Source: Lutibacter sp. (GTDB taxonomy: Bacteria; Bacteroidota; Bacteroidia; Flavobacteriales; Flavobacteriaceae). From it: DNA of 36,940 nt. The DNA lies in NCBI RefSeq assembly GCF_030692605.1, contig NZ_JAUYUD010000002.1:1-36940 (forward strand), in the 5' to 3' direction. The position numbers were made by a program, and so were the translations under genes. Positions 1 through 9,112 of the stretch are shown here, in pieces. Below the pieces are notes generated by a model. That model was not told the origin of the DNA, made no database searches, and saw only the letters and a list, made by a program, of their open reading frames with translations. The number at the start of each line of letters is the position of its first letter. Position 1 is the stretch's first letter.

Positions 1-1
1 T

Positions 2-121
2 AAAATTAAAGGAAAATATCTTCAATTGTACCTAAATGAGTTCGTTTATAAGCTTAACAGAAGATATTTTGAAGAAAAATTATTCGATAGGCTAGTAATA
101 GCAGGTATTACAGGGTTATGA
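2..121 (+). CDS. IS1595-family (ISXO2-like) transposase, C-terminal fragment
   Basis: An open frame enters from the left edge and ends at TGA 119-121, giving 39 residues of which only the C-terminus is visible. The stretch YLNEFVYKLNRRYF is the kind of C-terminal block seen in ISXO2-like/IS1595 DDE transposases (YLDEFVFRFNRR-type). The rest of the element lies outside the window, so I cannot tell whether the transposase is intact. I could not define the terminal inverted repeat in 122-220. The element sits just upstream of the accessory sugar cluster, which fits a mobile or variable boundary. Confidence 0.7.
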   Translation, partial: KIKGKYLQLYLNEFVYKLNRRYFEEKLFDRLVIAGITGL

Positions 122-220
122 CAGAAAACGGACAATCAGAAATTTAATTTACAAATAGATAGAAATTAAAAATTATCAGATTTTATTTTTATCGGACAAT
201 AATGTTTAAACTTGAAAATT

Positions 221-2425
221 ATGATTAATAACAGCTTGAAATTTACTGTTTTGCAGTTGCTTTTTGGTTTTATTATTTGTGCCAATACTATATCGGCGCA
301 AATAACAATTCCAATTGCGACTAGAGACAATGCAATAGTAATTATGACAGATAGTGAAAATCGCCTGCGAACTGTTTATTTTGGAAAATCTTTACAAAAT
401 GAAAGTGATTATGCCACTATTTCTTCTAAATATTCTGAGGGTAATAAAAATGAAATTTTTAATTCAACGTACACGCCTTCCGGCACTTGGAATTTAGTCG
501 AACCTGCAATACAAGTAAAACACGCCGATGGTAATTCTTCGCTAGATTTGAAGTATGTGAGTCATAAAACAGCGCAATTAGACAGTAATATTTCCGTTGT
601 GAGCATTTTATTAAAAGACCCTATTTATCCATTTGAGGTTACATTGTGCTACAAAATTTGGGCAAATGAGAACGTGATAGAGCAATGGACAGAAATTAAA
701 CACAAAGAAAAGAAAGCGGTTTTGCTGCAAAAGTACGCTTCGGCAAATTTATATTTTTCGGACAATAATTTTTATCTTTCTAGTTTTCACGGAGATTGGG
801 CAAAAGAAATGCAACCTGATGAAGCTAAACTCGTATCAGGAATTAAAAGCATAGATTCTAAATTAGGAACACGAGCAATGCTTTGGCAGTCGCCTAATTT
901 TATGGTGTCATTTGGCAAACCAGCATCCGAAAATGATGGAATGGTGCTCTTGGGACAATTGGCTTGGACAGGAAACTTTAAACTTGATTTTGAGATAGAT
1001 CGTCATCAAAATCTCCGATTAATTGCGGGAATTAATCCATATACTTCGGAATATTCATTGTTGCCAAATGTAATTTTCAAAACCCCGTCATTGATTTATA
1101 CCGTATCCAATCAAGGAACTGGTGAGGCTAGTAGAAATTTGCATAATTGGGCGAGAAAATACAAGGTTTTAGATGGTCAAGGAGAGCGTTTGACGCTTTT
1201 GAACAATTGGGAATCTACCTATTTTGATTTTGATGAAAATAAATTGAAAGATTTATTTAAAGATGCCAAAGAGTTAGGGGTTGACTTATTCTTATTAGAC
1301 GATGGTTGGTTTGGCAACAAATACCCAAGAAATTCAGATAATGCTGGACTTGGAGATTGGCAGGAAAACAAAAAGAAACTGCCTAATGGCTTGGGTTATT
1401 TGGTAAAAGAAGCGACTAAAGAAGGAATAAAATTCGGAATTTGGATAGAACCTGAAATGGTAAATCCCAAAAGTGAATTGTACGAAAAACATTTAGACTG
1501 GGTAATTCGACAACCCGAACGACCAGAGATATATTTTCGAAATCAGCTCGTGTTGGATTTGTCAAACCCCGAAGTTCAAGATTTTGTTTTCGGAATTGTG
1601 GACGATTTATTTGTAAAAAACCCAGAATTGGCCTTTATAAAATGGGATTGTAACGCGGTTATTTACAATGCGTATTCCGCTTATCTCAATAAAAAAGGAT
1701 TGCCGCAATCCAATTTGTATGTAGATTATATCAAAGGGCTATATAAAGTGCTTGAAAGAGTTCGTGCTAAATATCCAAAAGTACCAATGATGTTGTGCTC
1801 TGGCGGAGGCGGTCGAGCAGATTATGAAATGTTAAAACATTTCACGGAGTTTTGGCCAAGTGATAACACAGATCCTCTTGAAAGAATATTTATGCAGTGG
1901 AATTATTCTTTTTTCTTTCCTTCGATTACGGTTGATAATCATATTACACACTGGGGAAAACAACCGCTAAAGTTCAAAATAGATGTTGCCAGTATGGGAA
2001 AACTAGGTTTTGATATTGAGGCGTCAAAACTAAATGAAAAGGATAAACTGTTTTGCAAACAAGCCATAGAAAATTATAATTCATTCAAAGATGTCGTTTG
2101 GCACGGTGATATGTATCGTTTGGTCAATCCATATCAAAGCGATTTTGCTGCATTGATGTATGTGAAACCCGACCAAAGCCGCGCTGTTGTTTTTAACTAT
2201 TTAACGACAAACAGGTTTAATATAATAGCGAATCCTATTCTTTTAAAAGGGCTTGATCCAAATAAAAAATACCTCATAAAAGAGCTGAATTTATATCAGG
2301 GAACGACTTCTTCAATTGCCGCTGATACAGTTCTTACGGGTGATTTTTTAATGAAAGTAGGTTTTAAACCAAACATTAATGCTCAAAGAACGAGTGTGTT
2401 GTTAGAATTAAAGGAAGTTCAATAG
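221..2425 (+). CDS. GH36-family alpha-galactosidase, exported
   Basis: Predicted retaining alpha-galactosidase that removes terminal alpha-linked galactose from oligosaccharides or galactosides. I place the start at ATG 221; a TTG at 212 would add only three residues. A signal peptide covers about residues 1-27, ending near ISAQ, so it acts in the periplasm or outside. The N-terminal beta-sandwich (to about 315) is followed by the TIM barrel with LLDDGWFG near 360, the IKWD nucleophile aspartate at about 476, the CSGGGGRAD block near 526-534, and the WPSDNTDP acid/base segment near 546-553. Length (734 aa) fits clan GH-D enzymes of this type. It heads a same-strand cluster, 37 bp before the first esterase. 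Substrate is not decided by sequence; glycerol genes downstream suggest galactosylglycerols. Confidence 0.9.
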   Translation: MINNSLKFTVLQLLFGFIICANTISAQITIPIATRDNAIVIMTDSENRLRTVYFGKSLQNESDYATISSKYSEGNKNEIFNSTYTPSGTWNLVEPAIQVKHADGNSSLDLKYVSHKTAQLDSNISVVSILLKDPIYPFEVTLCYKIWANENVIEQWTEIKHKEKKAVLLQKYASANLYFSDNNFYLSSFHGDWAKEMQPDEAKLVSGIKSIDSKLGTRAMLWQSPNFMVSFGKPASENDGMVLLGQLAWTGNFKLDFEIDRHQNLRLIAGINPYTSEYSLLPNVIFKTPSLIYTVSNQGTGEASRNLHNWARKYKVLDGQGERLTLLNNWESTYFDFDENKLKDLFKDAKELGVDLFLLDDGWFGNKYPRNSDNAGLGDWQENKKKLPNGLGYLVKEATKEGIKFGIWIEPEMVNPKSELYEKHLDWVIRQPERPEIYFRNQLVLDLSNPEVQDFVFGIVDDLFVKNPELAFIKWDCNAVIYNAYSAYLNKKGLPQSNLYVDYIKGLYKVLERVRAKYPKVPMMLCSGGGGRADYEMLKHFTEFWPSDNTDPLERIFMQWNYSFFFPSITVDNHITHWGKQPLKFKIDVASMGKLGFDIEASKLNEKDKLFCKQAIENYNSFKDVVWHGDMYRLVNPYQSDFAALMYVKPDQSRAVVFNYLTTNRFNIIANPILLKGLDPNKKYLIKELNLYQGTTSSIAADTVLTGDFLMKVGFKPNINAQRTSVLLELKEVQ

Positions 2426-2462
2426 TTGAGGTTTCTTAAAATACAATAAATATTTAGAAAAA

Positions 2463-4415
2463 ATGAAAAAACAGTATTTAGCATTTATGTTGATATTTAG
2501 CATTTGTAGCAGTATAAATGCGCAAGTTTCTGTGGCTAAAATCTTCGCTAATAATATGGTATTGCAGCGTAATTCGCCAATTCCGGTTTGGGGTTGGGCT
2601 GCAGCCAATGAAAAAATAGAAGTTCGATTCAACAACCAAATCAAAAAAGCCAAAGCCGACAAAAACGGGAAATGGACGATTCGATTAGACAACGAAACCG
2701 CTGGTGGTCCTTATGCTTTAACTATCAAAGGGAAAAACACCATAGAAATAAAAAATGTTTTAGTAGGCGATGTTTGGCTTTGCAGCGGTCAATCTAATAT
2801 GGAAAGAACTGTAGGACATTCTACTAATTCTGCAAAAGAAATCGCTTCTGCTGACTATCCTTTTATACGTTACGTCAAAATTTTACACGCTACCAGCACA
2901 TCACCCTTATCTGATGTTAGTACAGATGAATGGAAAGTTTGCGATTCAACAACGGTTTCCAATTTTTCTGGCACAGCCTATTTTTTCGCAAGAAATATTT
3001 ATAACAAACTTAAGATTCCAATTGGTTTGGTAAATAATAGCTGGGGTGGTGTAGATATTGAATCCTGGATAAGTCGTGAAGGTTTTGAAAACAGTGAGGA
3101 GTTTGCAGGAATGATTGCCGGAATGCCAAAGATAAATTTAGATTCTCTTTCTAAAGCAAAATCACAAGACAGCAAATCAATAATCGAAGGGTTGCAGGGA
3201 ACAAAATTAGAAGAACTTAATGCTAGTTTATTTAAAGATATTTCTTTCGATGATTCAAAATGGCTACCGCTGAACGAACCACAACTCTGGGATAAAGAAA
3301 GTGTCGGGAAATTATGTTATGTGGTTTGGTTACGAAAAACAATTTTTTTGTCTACCAATGACATAAAAAATAAAGCCACATTTGAATTGGAAGCAACTAA
3401 CAATGAAGACAGAACATACATCAACGGAAATAAAGTAGGAAACACTTATGTGGCCGATACTCCCCGAAAATATTATATTCCTGCCGGACTTTTAAAAGAA
3501 GGAAAGAATGTAATTGTAGTTAGAGTAGTGGATTATAAGAGTGGTGGTGGAATTTATGATGATGTAAAAAAAATCAAATTAAGCGTTGGAAAAACAAGTA
3601 TTTCGTTAGACGGAAATTGGAAATTCCAGGTCGAGTCTGTAAAAAAACCAGTCAACGGAAATCTATTGCCCACTATTTGTTACAATGCGTTGATAAATCC
3701 GCTCACAAATTTTGCATTCAAAGGAGTGTTATATTGTCAAGGCGAAAATAATACAGGAAGAGCCTACCAGTATAGAAAAACGTTTCCATTATTGATAAAC
3801 GATTGGCGCAAAAAATTTGGCAAACCAAATATGCCTTTTTATTATGTGCAATTATCATCCTTAAAAACAGGCGGTAACAGCAATGAAGGTTGTAGCTGGG
3901 CTGAACTTCGGGAAGCGCAAACGATGACTTTGTCACTACCAAACACAAGAATGGTTGTTACTACGGATATTGGAAATCCATCGGATATTCATCCTACAAA
4001 CAAACAAGACGTGGGAAAAAGATTGGCAGCAATAGCTTTGAAAAATGTTTACAACAAAAACATAGTGTGCAGCGGACCTTCTTTTAAAGCTATGGAAATA
4101 CAAGGAAACCAGATAATCGCAACTTTCGAAAATACAGGCTCAGGATTATCAACTTCTGATAAATATGGCTATGTGAAAGGCTTTGAAATTGCGGGAAATA
4201 ACCAAATATTCTATTATGCCAAAGCACAAATTGTCAATAACAAAGTAGTGATTTATAACGAAAATGTGCCAAATCCTATTTCCATCCATTTTGGTTGGGC
4301 AGATGATGCCAGCGACGACAATCTCTATAATAAGGAAGAGTTTCCAGCAGTTCCTTTTAGAACTAACGAATGGAAATCAATAATGAAAGAATCAAAATAC
4401 AAAATAGCTAAATAA
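2463..4415 (+). CDS. SASA-type (sialate O-acetylesterase family) acetylesterase, copy 1
   Basis: Predicted secreted SGNH-like carbohydrate O-acetylesterase. A signal peptide ends about residue 20 (INA before Gln). The nucleophile block CSGQSNM places the catalytic serine at residue 111, and DIHPTNKQ near 515 gives the Asp-x-His pair. Between them lies an inserted jelly-roll sugar-binding-like region (about 250-390, with YINGNKVG and GKNVIVVRVVD) as seen in long SASA proteins. The conserved block that reads GVLWYQGESN in the next gene is here GVLYCQGENN, so three usually constant positions have changed. It is a tandem paralogue of the following gene, separated by 34 bp. Despite the family name, the substrate need not be sialic acid; plant or algal acetylated polysaccharides are equally possible. 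Confidence 0.85.
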   Translation: MKKQYLAFMLIFSICSSINAQVSVAKIFANNMVLQRNSPIPVWGWAAANEKIEVRFNNQIKKAKADKNGKWTIRLDNETAGGPYALTIKGKNTIEIKNVLVGDVWLCSGQSNMERTVGHSTNSAKEIASADYPFIRYVKILHATSTSPLSDVSTDEWKVCDSTTVSNFSGTAYFFARNIYNKLKIPIGLVNNSWGGVDIESWISREGFENSEEFAGMIAGMPKINLDSLSKAKSQDSKSIIEGLQGTKLEELNASLFKDISFDDSKWLPLNEPQLWDKESVGKLCYVVWLRKTIFLSTNDIKNKATFELEATNNEDRTYINGNKVGNTYVADTPRKYYIPAGLLKEGKNVIVVRVVDYKSGGGIYDDVKKIKLSVGKTSISLDGNWKFQVESVKKPVNGNLLPTICYNALINPLTNFAFKGVLYCQGENNTGRAYQYRKTFPLLINDWRKKFGKPNMPFYYVQLSSLKTGGNSNEGCSWAELREAQTMTLSLPNTRMVVTTDIGNPSDIHPTNKQDVGKRLAAIALKNVYNKNIVCSGPSFKAMEIQGNQIIATFENTGSGLSTSDKYGYVKGFEIAGNNQIFYYAKAQIVNNKVVIYNENVPNPISIHFGWADDASDDNLYNKEEFPAVPFRTNEWKSIMKESKYKIAK

Positions 4416-4449
4416 AAAATTATACCTTAAAATTAATAAAACAAGTAAA

Positions 4450-6426
4450 ATGAAAAAGCAGTATTTATTCCTATTATTCATCCTCATCAGCAGTATTTCA
4501 ATTAATGCGCAGGTTACTTTGTCAAAAATCTTTGCCGATAATATGGTCTTGCAACGCAATACGCCAATTCCTGTTTGGGGAACGGCTAAAGCCAATGAAA
4601 AAATTGAAATCCGTTTCAATAACCAAATCAAGAAAACTAAAGCCGATAAAAATGGCAAATGGATAATTCGTTTGGATAATGAAACCGCTGGCGGACCATT
4701 TGTTTTAATGATTAAAGCCAAAAACACCATCGAAATAAAAAATGTTTTGGTAGGAGAAGTTTGGCTTTGTACAGGACAATCTAATATGGAATGGTCGGTT
4801 GAACAATCTAATGATTTTAAAAATGAATTGGCTTCCGCCAATAATCCTATGATTCGACACATCAAAATTGATAAAGAAGTAAATTCATTACCTCAAAACA
4901 GCGTCAATTCAAAAAATAGTTGGCAAGTTTGCGATTCAACAACGGTTGGCAGTTTTACAGCGATTGGCTACTTTTTTGCCAAAAATTTGTACAACGAAAT
5001 CAAAATTCCCATTGGCTTAATCAATTCATCTTGGGGCGGAACCAATATTGAAACTTGGATTAGCCGTGAAGGTTTTGAAAGTAGCGATGAATTTAAGGAA
5101 ATGATTTCCAGAATGCCAAAGATTGATTTAGATTCTCTTTCGAAACTAAAAGTAAAAGGATTTGACAAAAGAATCGAAGCCTTGCAAGGAGCAAAAATAA
5201 ATGCTGCAGTGGCAAGTACTTTCAAAGAATCAGGATTTAATGATTCAAAATGGCCAGAACTTAACACGCCTCAAGTATGGGAAGAACAAAGTTTAGGCGA
5301 ATTTGACGGCGTGGTTTGGTTGCGAAAATCCATCACGTTATCAGCTGATGTCAGTAATAAATCAGCCGTTTTAGAATTGGCAAAAATTGACGACGAGGAT
5401 ATTACTTACGTCAATGGAGTAAAAGTAGGAGGTATGGAAAGATGGGATTCAAAAAGAAAATATACAATTCCGGTCGGAATCCTAAAAGAAGGAACAAACA
5501 TAATTGCCGTTAGAGTGGTTGACAATGGTGGCGGTGGCGGAATTTATGGAGATTCGGCCGATTTAAAGTTAACCATTGGAAACACCATCATTCCGTTAAG
5601 CGGAAAATGGAAATTTCAAGTGGAATCTATAAAATCGTCAACGAACGAAAATTCACTTCCATCACTTTGCTACAATGCAATGATAAACCCATTGATTCCT
5701 TACGCCTTTAAAGGAGTTTTATGGTATCAAGGCGAATCGAATGCAGGAAGATCTTTTCAGTATCGAAAAGCATTTCCATTGCTAATAAATGACTGGCGTA
5801 AAAAATTCCTGACTGCCGAACAGACAGGGAATCAAGACAATTTTCCGTTTTATTTTGTGCAATTAGCTTCTTTTTCAGCTGGAGGAAATAGCAATGAAGG
5901 TTGTGGTTGGGCAGAACTTCAAGAAGCGCAAACGTTGACCTTAAGTTTGCCAAATACGGGAATGGTTGTTACCACAGATTTGGTCACGAATCCAAGAGAT
6001 ATTCATCCAACTAACAAACAAGGTGTTGGAAAACGATTGGCTGCACTTGCCTTAAATAATTTATATCAAAAACCAATGGTTTGCTCTGGACCAATGTATC
6101 AATCAATGGAAATAACTGGAAACCAAGTAATTGTTTCTTTCAATGACATTGGAAGCGGTTTATCTACGCCTGATAGATACGGTTATATTAAAGGATTTGA
6201 AATTGCTGGTGAAGACCAAGTTTTTCATGATGCCAAGGCTTATATAAAAAACAATAAAATAATCCTTTTTAGTGACAAAGTCCCAAACCCTGTTGCAGTT
6301 CATTTCAGCTGGGTAGGCGATGCTTCAGAAAGTAATTTGTTCAACAAGGAAGGGTTTCCTGCTGTTCCTTTTAGAACAGATGAGTGGAAAACTGTGACAA
6401 AAGATGAAAAGTATAAAATTAACTAA
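4450..6426 (+). CDS. SASA-type acetylesterase, copy 2
   Basis: Second, slightly longer (658 aa) secreted acetylesterase, colinear with copy 1 throughout. The signal peptide ends near residue 20. CTGQSNM places the nucleophile serine at 111; GVLWYQGESN and DIHPTNKQGVGKRLA are canonical for the family, so this copy looks catalytically standard. The central jelly-roll insert (about 250-395) is kept. Long identical stretches with copy 1 in the first 110 residues (NMVLQRN, KIE-RFNNQIKK, RLDNETAGGP) indicate a tandem duplication within the lineage rather than independent acquisition. It follows copy 1 by 34 bp and precedes the phosphatase gene by 11 bp, so co-transcription is likely. It probably removes O-acetyl groups so that glycosidases such as the adjacent GH36 enzyme can act. 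Confidence 0.88.
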   Translation: MKKQYLFLLFILISSISINAQVTLSKIFADNMVLQRNTPIPVWGTAKANEKIEIRFNNQIKKTKADKNGKWIIRLDNETAGGPFVLMIKAKNTIEIKNVLVGEVWLCTGQSNMEWSVEQSNDFKNELASANNPMIRHIKIDKEVNSLPQNSVNSKNSWQVCDSTTVGSFTAIGYFFAKNLYNEIKIPIGLINSSWGGTNIETWISREGFESSDEFKEMISRMPKIDLDSLSKLKVKGFDKRIEALQGAKINAAVASTFKESGFNDSKWPELNTPQVWEEQSLGEFDGVVWLRKSITLSADVSNKSAVLELAKIDDEDITYVNGVKVGGMERWDSKRKYTIPVGILKEGTNIIAVRVVDNGGGGGIYGDSADLKLTIGNTIIPLSGKWKFQVESIKSSTNENSLPSLCYNAMINPLIPYAFKGVLWYQGESNAGRSFQYRKAFPLLINDWRKKFLTAEQTGNQDNFPFYFVQLASFSAGGNSNEGCGWAELQEAQTLTLSLPNTGMVVTTDLVTNPRDIHPTNKQGVGKRLAALALNNLYQKPMVCSGPMYQSMEITGNQVIVSFNDIGSGLSTPDRYGYIKGFEIAGEDQVFHDAKAYIKNNKIILFSDKVPNPVAVHFSWVGDASESNLFNKEGFPAVPFRTDEWKTVTKDEKYKIN

Positions 6427-6437
6427 ATAATGATAAT

Positions 6438-7487
6438 ATGAAAATTCAAATTAATTCAACACAAATCTTATTTTTAATAATAGCATTTTCTTTAAATAGT
6501 TGTTCTCAAAAACATACTACAAAAATTGCTTTCGGGTCTTGTGGTCATCAGGATAATCAATTGCCAATCTATGATGTGGTGGTTAAACACAAACCAGATT
6601 TATTTATTTTTTTAGGGGATAACATCTATGGTGACACCTATAATATGGATACGCTTCAAGCAAAATATGATAGGCTATCCATGAAGCCTACTTTTCAAAA
6701 TTTAAAGAAAAATGTACCTATAATAGCTACTTGGGATGATCACGATTTTGGTTGGAATGATGCGGGAAGACATTATAAATTTAAAAAGGAATCAAAAGAT
6801 GTATTTTTAGATTTTTTTAATGAACCCAAAAATTCTGAACGAAGGAAACGGGAAGGAATTTATACTTCTTATTACTATGAAAAAAATGGTAAAAAATTAC
6901 AAGTAATTTTATTAGATGTTCGAACTTTTAGGGACGATTTATTAAAACATACGGAAGAAGAAAATAAATTTTTCTACGACCCAGATTATGTTCCATATCA
7001 ACATTCAGACTCCACATTGTTGGGAACAGCACAATGGAAATGGCTTGAAAAGGAATTATCAAAACCTGCTGATGTTAGAATTGTTGGTTCGGGTTCACAA
7101 TTTGGAATTGAATACAATGGATATGAAGCTTGGGCAAATTTTCCGTTAGAGCAGCAAAAATTCTTAGATTTAATAAAAAAAACCAAGGCAAATGGTGTTC
7201 TTTTTATTTCAGGAGATGTGCATTATGCCGAGATTTCAAAAGTTGAAACACCTAATTTATATCCCATTTATGATGTAACTTCAAGCGGACTTTCCTCTCG
7301 ATGGCTTTTTGCAACGCCCAATAAAAACAGAATTGAAGGACCAGTTATGGAAAATCATTTTGGCTTAATTACCATAGATTGGATAACAAAAAACCCTGAA
7401 ATAAAAATGGAAATTTGGGATGTAAATGACAATCAACGAATTGAATATTCAATAAAATTAGACGAAATAAGTTTTAAAAAGTATTAA
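6438..7487 (+). CDS. PhoD-like metallophosphatase, lipoprotein
   Basis: Predicted lipid-anchored phosphatase or phosphodiesterase of the PhoD/metallophos superfamily. The lipobox SLNSC puts the modified cysteine at residue 22. Metal-binding motifs appear in order: FGSCG near 32-36, FLGDNIYGD near 58-66, ATWDDHDFGWND near 97-108 and FISGDVHYAE near 256-264. Length (349 aa) suits the short PhoD-like proteins that lack the N-terminal extension of Bacillus PhoD. PhoD enzymes are known to attack phosphodiesters, including glycerol-phosphate polymers. Here the gene lies 11 bp after an esterase gene and 16 bp before glpD, which makes a glycerol-phosphate ester a reasonable guess as substrate. That substrate is inference; the sequence supports only the fold and metal sites. 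Confidence 0.85.
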   Translation: MKIQINSTQILFLIIAFSLNSCSQKHTTKIAFGSCGHQDNQLPIYDVVVKHKPDLFIFLGDNIYGDTYNMDTLQAKYDRLSMKPTFQNLKKNVPIIATWDDHDFGWNDAGRHYKFKKESKDVFLDFFNEPKNSERRKREGIYTSYYYEKNGKKLQVILLDVRTFRDDLLKHTEEENKFFYDPDYVPYQHSDSTLLGTAQWKWLEKELSKPADVRIVGSGSQFGIEYNGYEAWANFPLEQQKFLDLIKKTKANGVLFISGDVHYAEISKVETPNLYPIYDVTSSGLSSRWLFATPNKNRIEGPVMENHFGLITIDWITKNPEIKMEIWDVNDNQRIEYSIKLDEISFKKY

Positions 7488-7503
7488 ATTTTAATAAACG
7501 ATT

Positions 7504-9066
7504 TTGTATAAAAGGGACACATTAATAAAACAACTAAAAGAAAATTCTGATTGGGATGTGATAGTTATTGGAGGGGGAGCAACTGGATTAGGGGTTGCTT
7601 TAGATAGCACTACACGTGGTTATAAAACACTTTTATTAGAACAGGTAGATTTCTCAAAAGGAACCTCAAGCAGAAGCACTAAATTGCTTCATGGTGGTGT
7701 ACGGTATTTGGCTCAAGGTAATATCGATTTGGTTAAAGAAGCTTTATATGAAAGAGGTTTATTGTTAAAAAACGCATCACATTTAGTTAGCAATCAATCG
7801 TTTATTATTCCTAATTACAGTTGGTGGGACAATTTTTTTTATGCTGTTGGGCTAAAATTTTATGATATTTTAGCAGGAAAATTAAGCTTTGGAAAATCTA
7901 CACGTATCAATAAAAAAGAAACTATTTCAAGACTAGAAACCATTAACAATGAGCATCTTAAAGGAGGAGTGGTATATCATGACGGACAATTTGACGATGC
8001 TAGATTAGCGGTAAATATTGCTCAAACTTGTATTGAAAATGGGGCCACCGTTTTAAATCATTTTAAAGTAAATCAGTTACTGAAAAATGGTAATGGCTTT
8101 GTAAATGGTGTAATTGCTCAAGATACTGAAACCAGCATTTCCTATAATTTAAATGCCAAAGTTGTAATCAATGCCACAGGTGTTTTTACTGATGAAATTT
8201 TGCAAATGGATAATGTAAAAGCTAAGAATATAGTTCGCCCTAGTCAAGGTATTCATTTGATTTTAAATAAATCCTTTTTACCTGGGAATGATGCCATTAT
8301 GATTCCAAAAACAGATGATGGTCGAGTGTTATTTTTAGTGCCTTGGCAAAATAAAGTGGTTGTTGGCACTACAGATACTCTACTGGATAGTCATAGTTTA
8401 GAACCAAAGGCATTAGACAAGGAGGTTAATTTCATCCTTTCTACAGCAAACAGATATCTGAACAAAAAGGTTGAAAAAGAAGATGTTCTGAGCATATTTG
8501 CCGGATTAAGACCATTGGCTGTATCGAAAGGTAATTCAGAAAAAACCAAAGAAATATCTAGAAGTCATAAAATTATTGTTTCAAACTCAGAGTTAATTAC
8601 CATAACTGGTGGAAAATGGACAACCTTTAGAAGAATGGCCCAAGATACTGTGAATAAGGCTATCGCTTTGGGTAAATTGCCAAACAGAAGTTGTAAAACT
8701 AAAAATCTTCAAATACATGGTGCGATGGCATCACCTCATAAAACACAACATCTAAATTTATATGGAAGTGATCAGGATGCCATTCAAAATTTAATAATGA
8801 AATTGCCGGAATTGGGAGAAAAATTACATGAACGATTGCCATATACAAAGGCAGAAATTGTTTGGGCTATCAGATATGAAATGGCAAGAACAATTGAAGA
8901 TATCTTGGCTAGACGTGTTCGAGCATTGTTTTTAGATGCGAAGGCAGCTATTGAAATTGCGCCTAAAGTTGCTGAAATATTAGCTAAAGAATTAACTAAA
9001 GATAAATTGTGGCAAAAACAACAAATTAAAGAATTCACATCAATTGCAAATCAATATGTGTTATAA
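7504..9066 (+). CDS. glpD: Glycerol-3-phosphate dehydrogenase, FAD-dependent
   Basis: Oxidises sn-glycerol-3-phosphate to dihydroxyacetone phosphate at the inner membrane and passes electrons to the quinone pool. The FAD dinucleotide fold is clear (DVIVIGGGATGLG, residues 18-30), followed by the family block GTSSRSTKLLHGGVRYL near 52-68. A C-terminal DAO-type domain lies near 390-520. Length (520 aa) is usual. No in-frame ATG is available near the N-terminus; the frame opens after a stop at 7495-7497, so the TTG at 7504 is the best start. The gene follows the phosphatase by 16 bp and precedes glpK by 46 bp, in the order dehydrogenase-kinase-facilitator. Confidence 0.95.
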   Translation: MYKRDTLIKQLKENSDWDVIVIGGGATGLGVALDSTTRGYKTLLLEQVDFSKGTSSRSTKLLHGGVRYLAQGNIDLVKEALYERGLLLKNASHLVSNQSFIIPNYSWWDNFFYAVGLKFYDILAGKLSFGKSTRINKKETISRLETINNEHLKGGVVYHDGQFDDARLAVNIAQTCIENGATVLNHFKVNQLLKNGNGFVNGVIAQDTETSISYNLNAKVVINATGVFTDEILQMDNVKAKNIVRPSQGIHLILNKSFLPGNDAIMIPKTDDGRVLFLVPWQNKVVVGTTDTLLDSHSLEPKALDKEVNFILSTANRYLNKKVEKEDVLSIFAGLRPLAVSKGNSEKTKEISRSHKIIVSNSELITITGGKWTTFRRMAQDTVNKAIALGKLPNRSCKTKNLQIHGAMASPHKTQHLNLYGSDQDAIQNLIMKLPELGEKLHERLPYTKAEIVWAIRYEMARTIEDILARRVRALFLDAKAAIEIAPKVAEILAKELTKDKLWQKQQIKEFTSIANQYVL

Positions 9067-9112
9067 ATCAAATTAGTATATTTAAGAATTAATTTCAAAC
9101 CTATCAATAAAT

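Noticed and set aside
129-200. Repeated word CGGACAAT (129-136 and 193-200) near the IS1595 fragment
   Set aside because: Eight bases in direct orientation within AT-rich DNA are too short to call an IS terminus or a target repeat. A similar word also occurs inside the GH36 gene.
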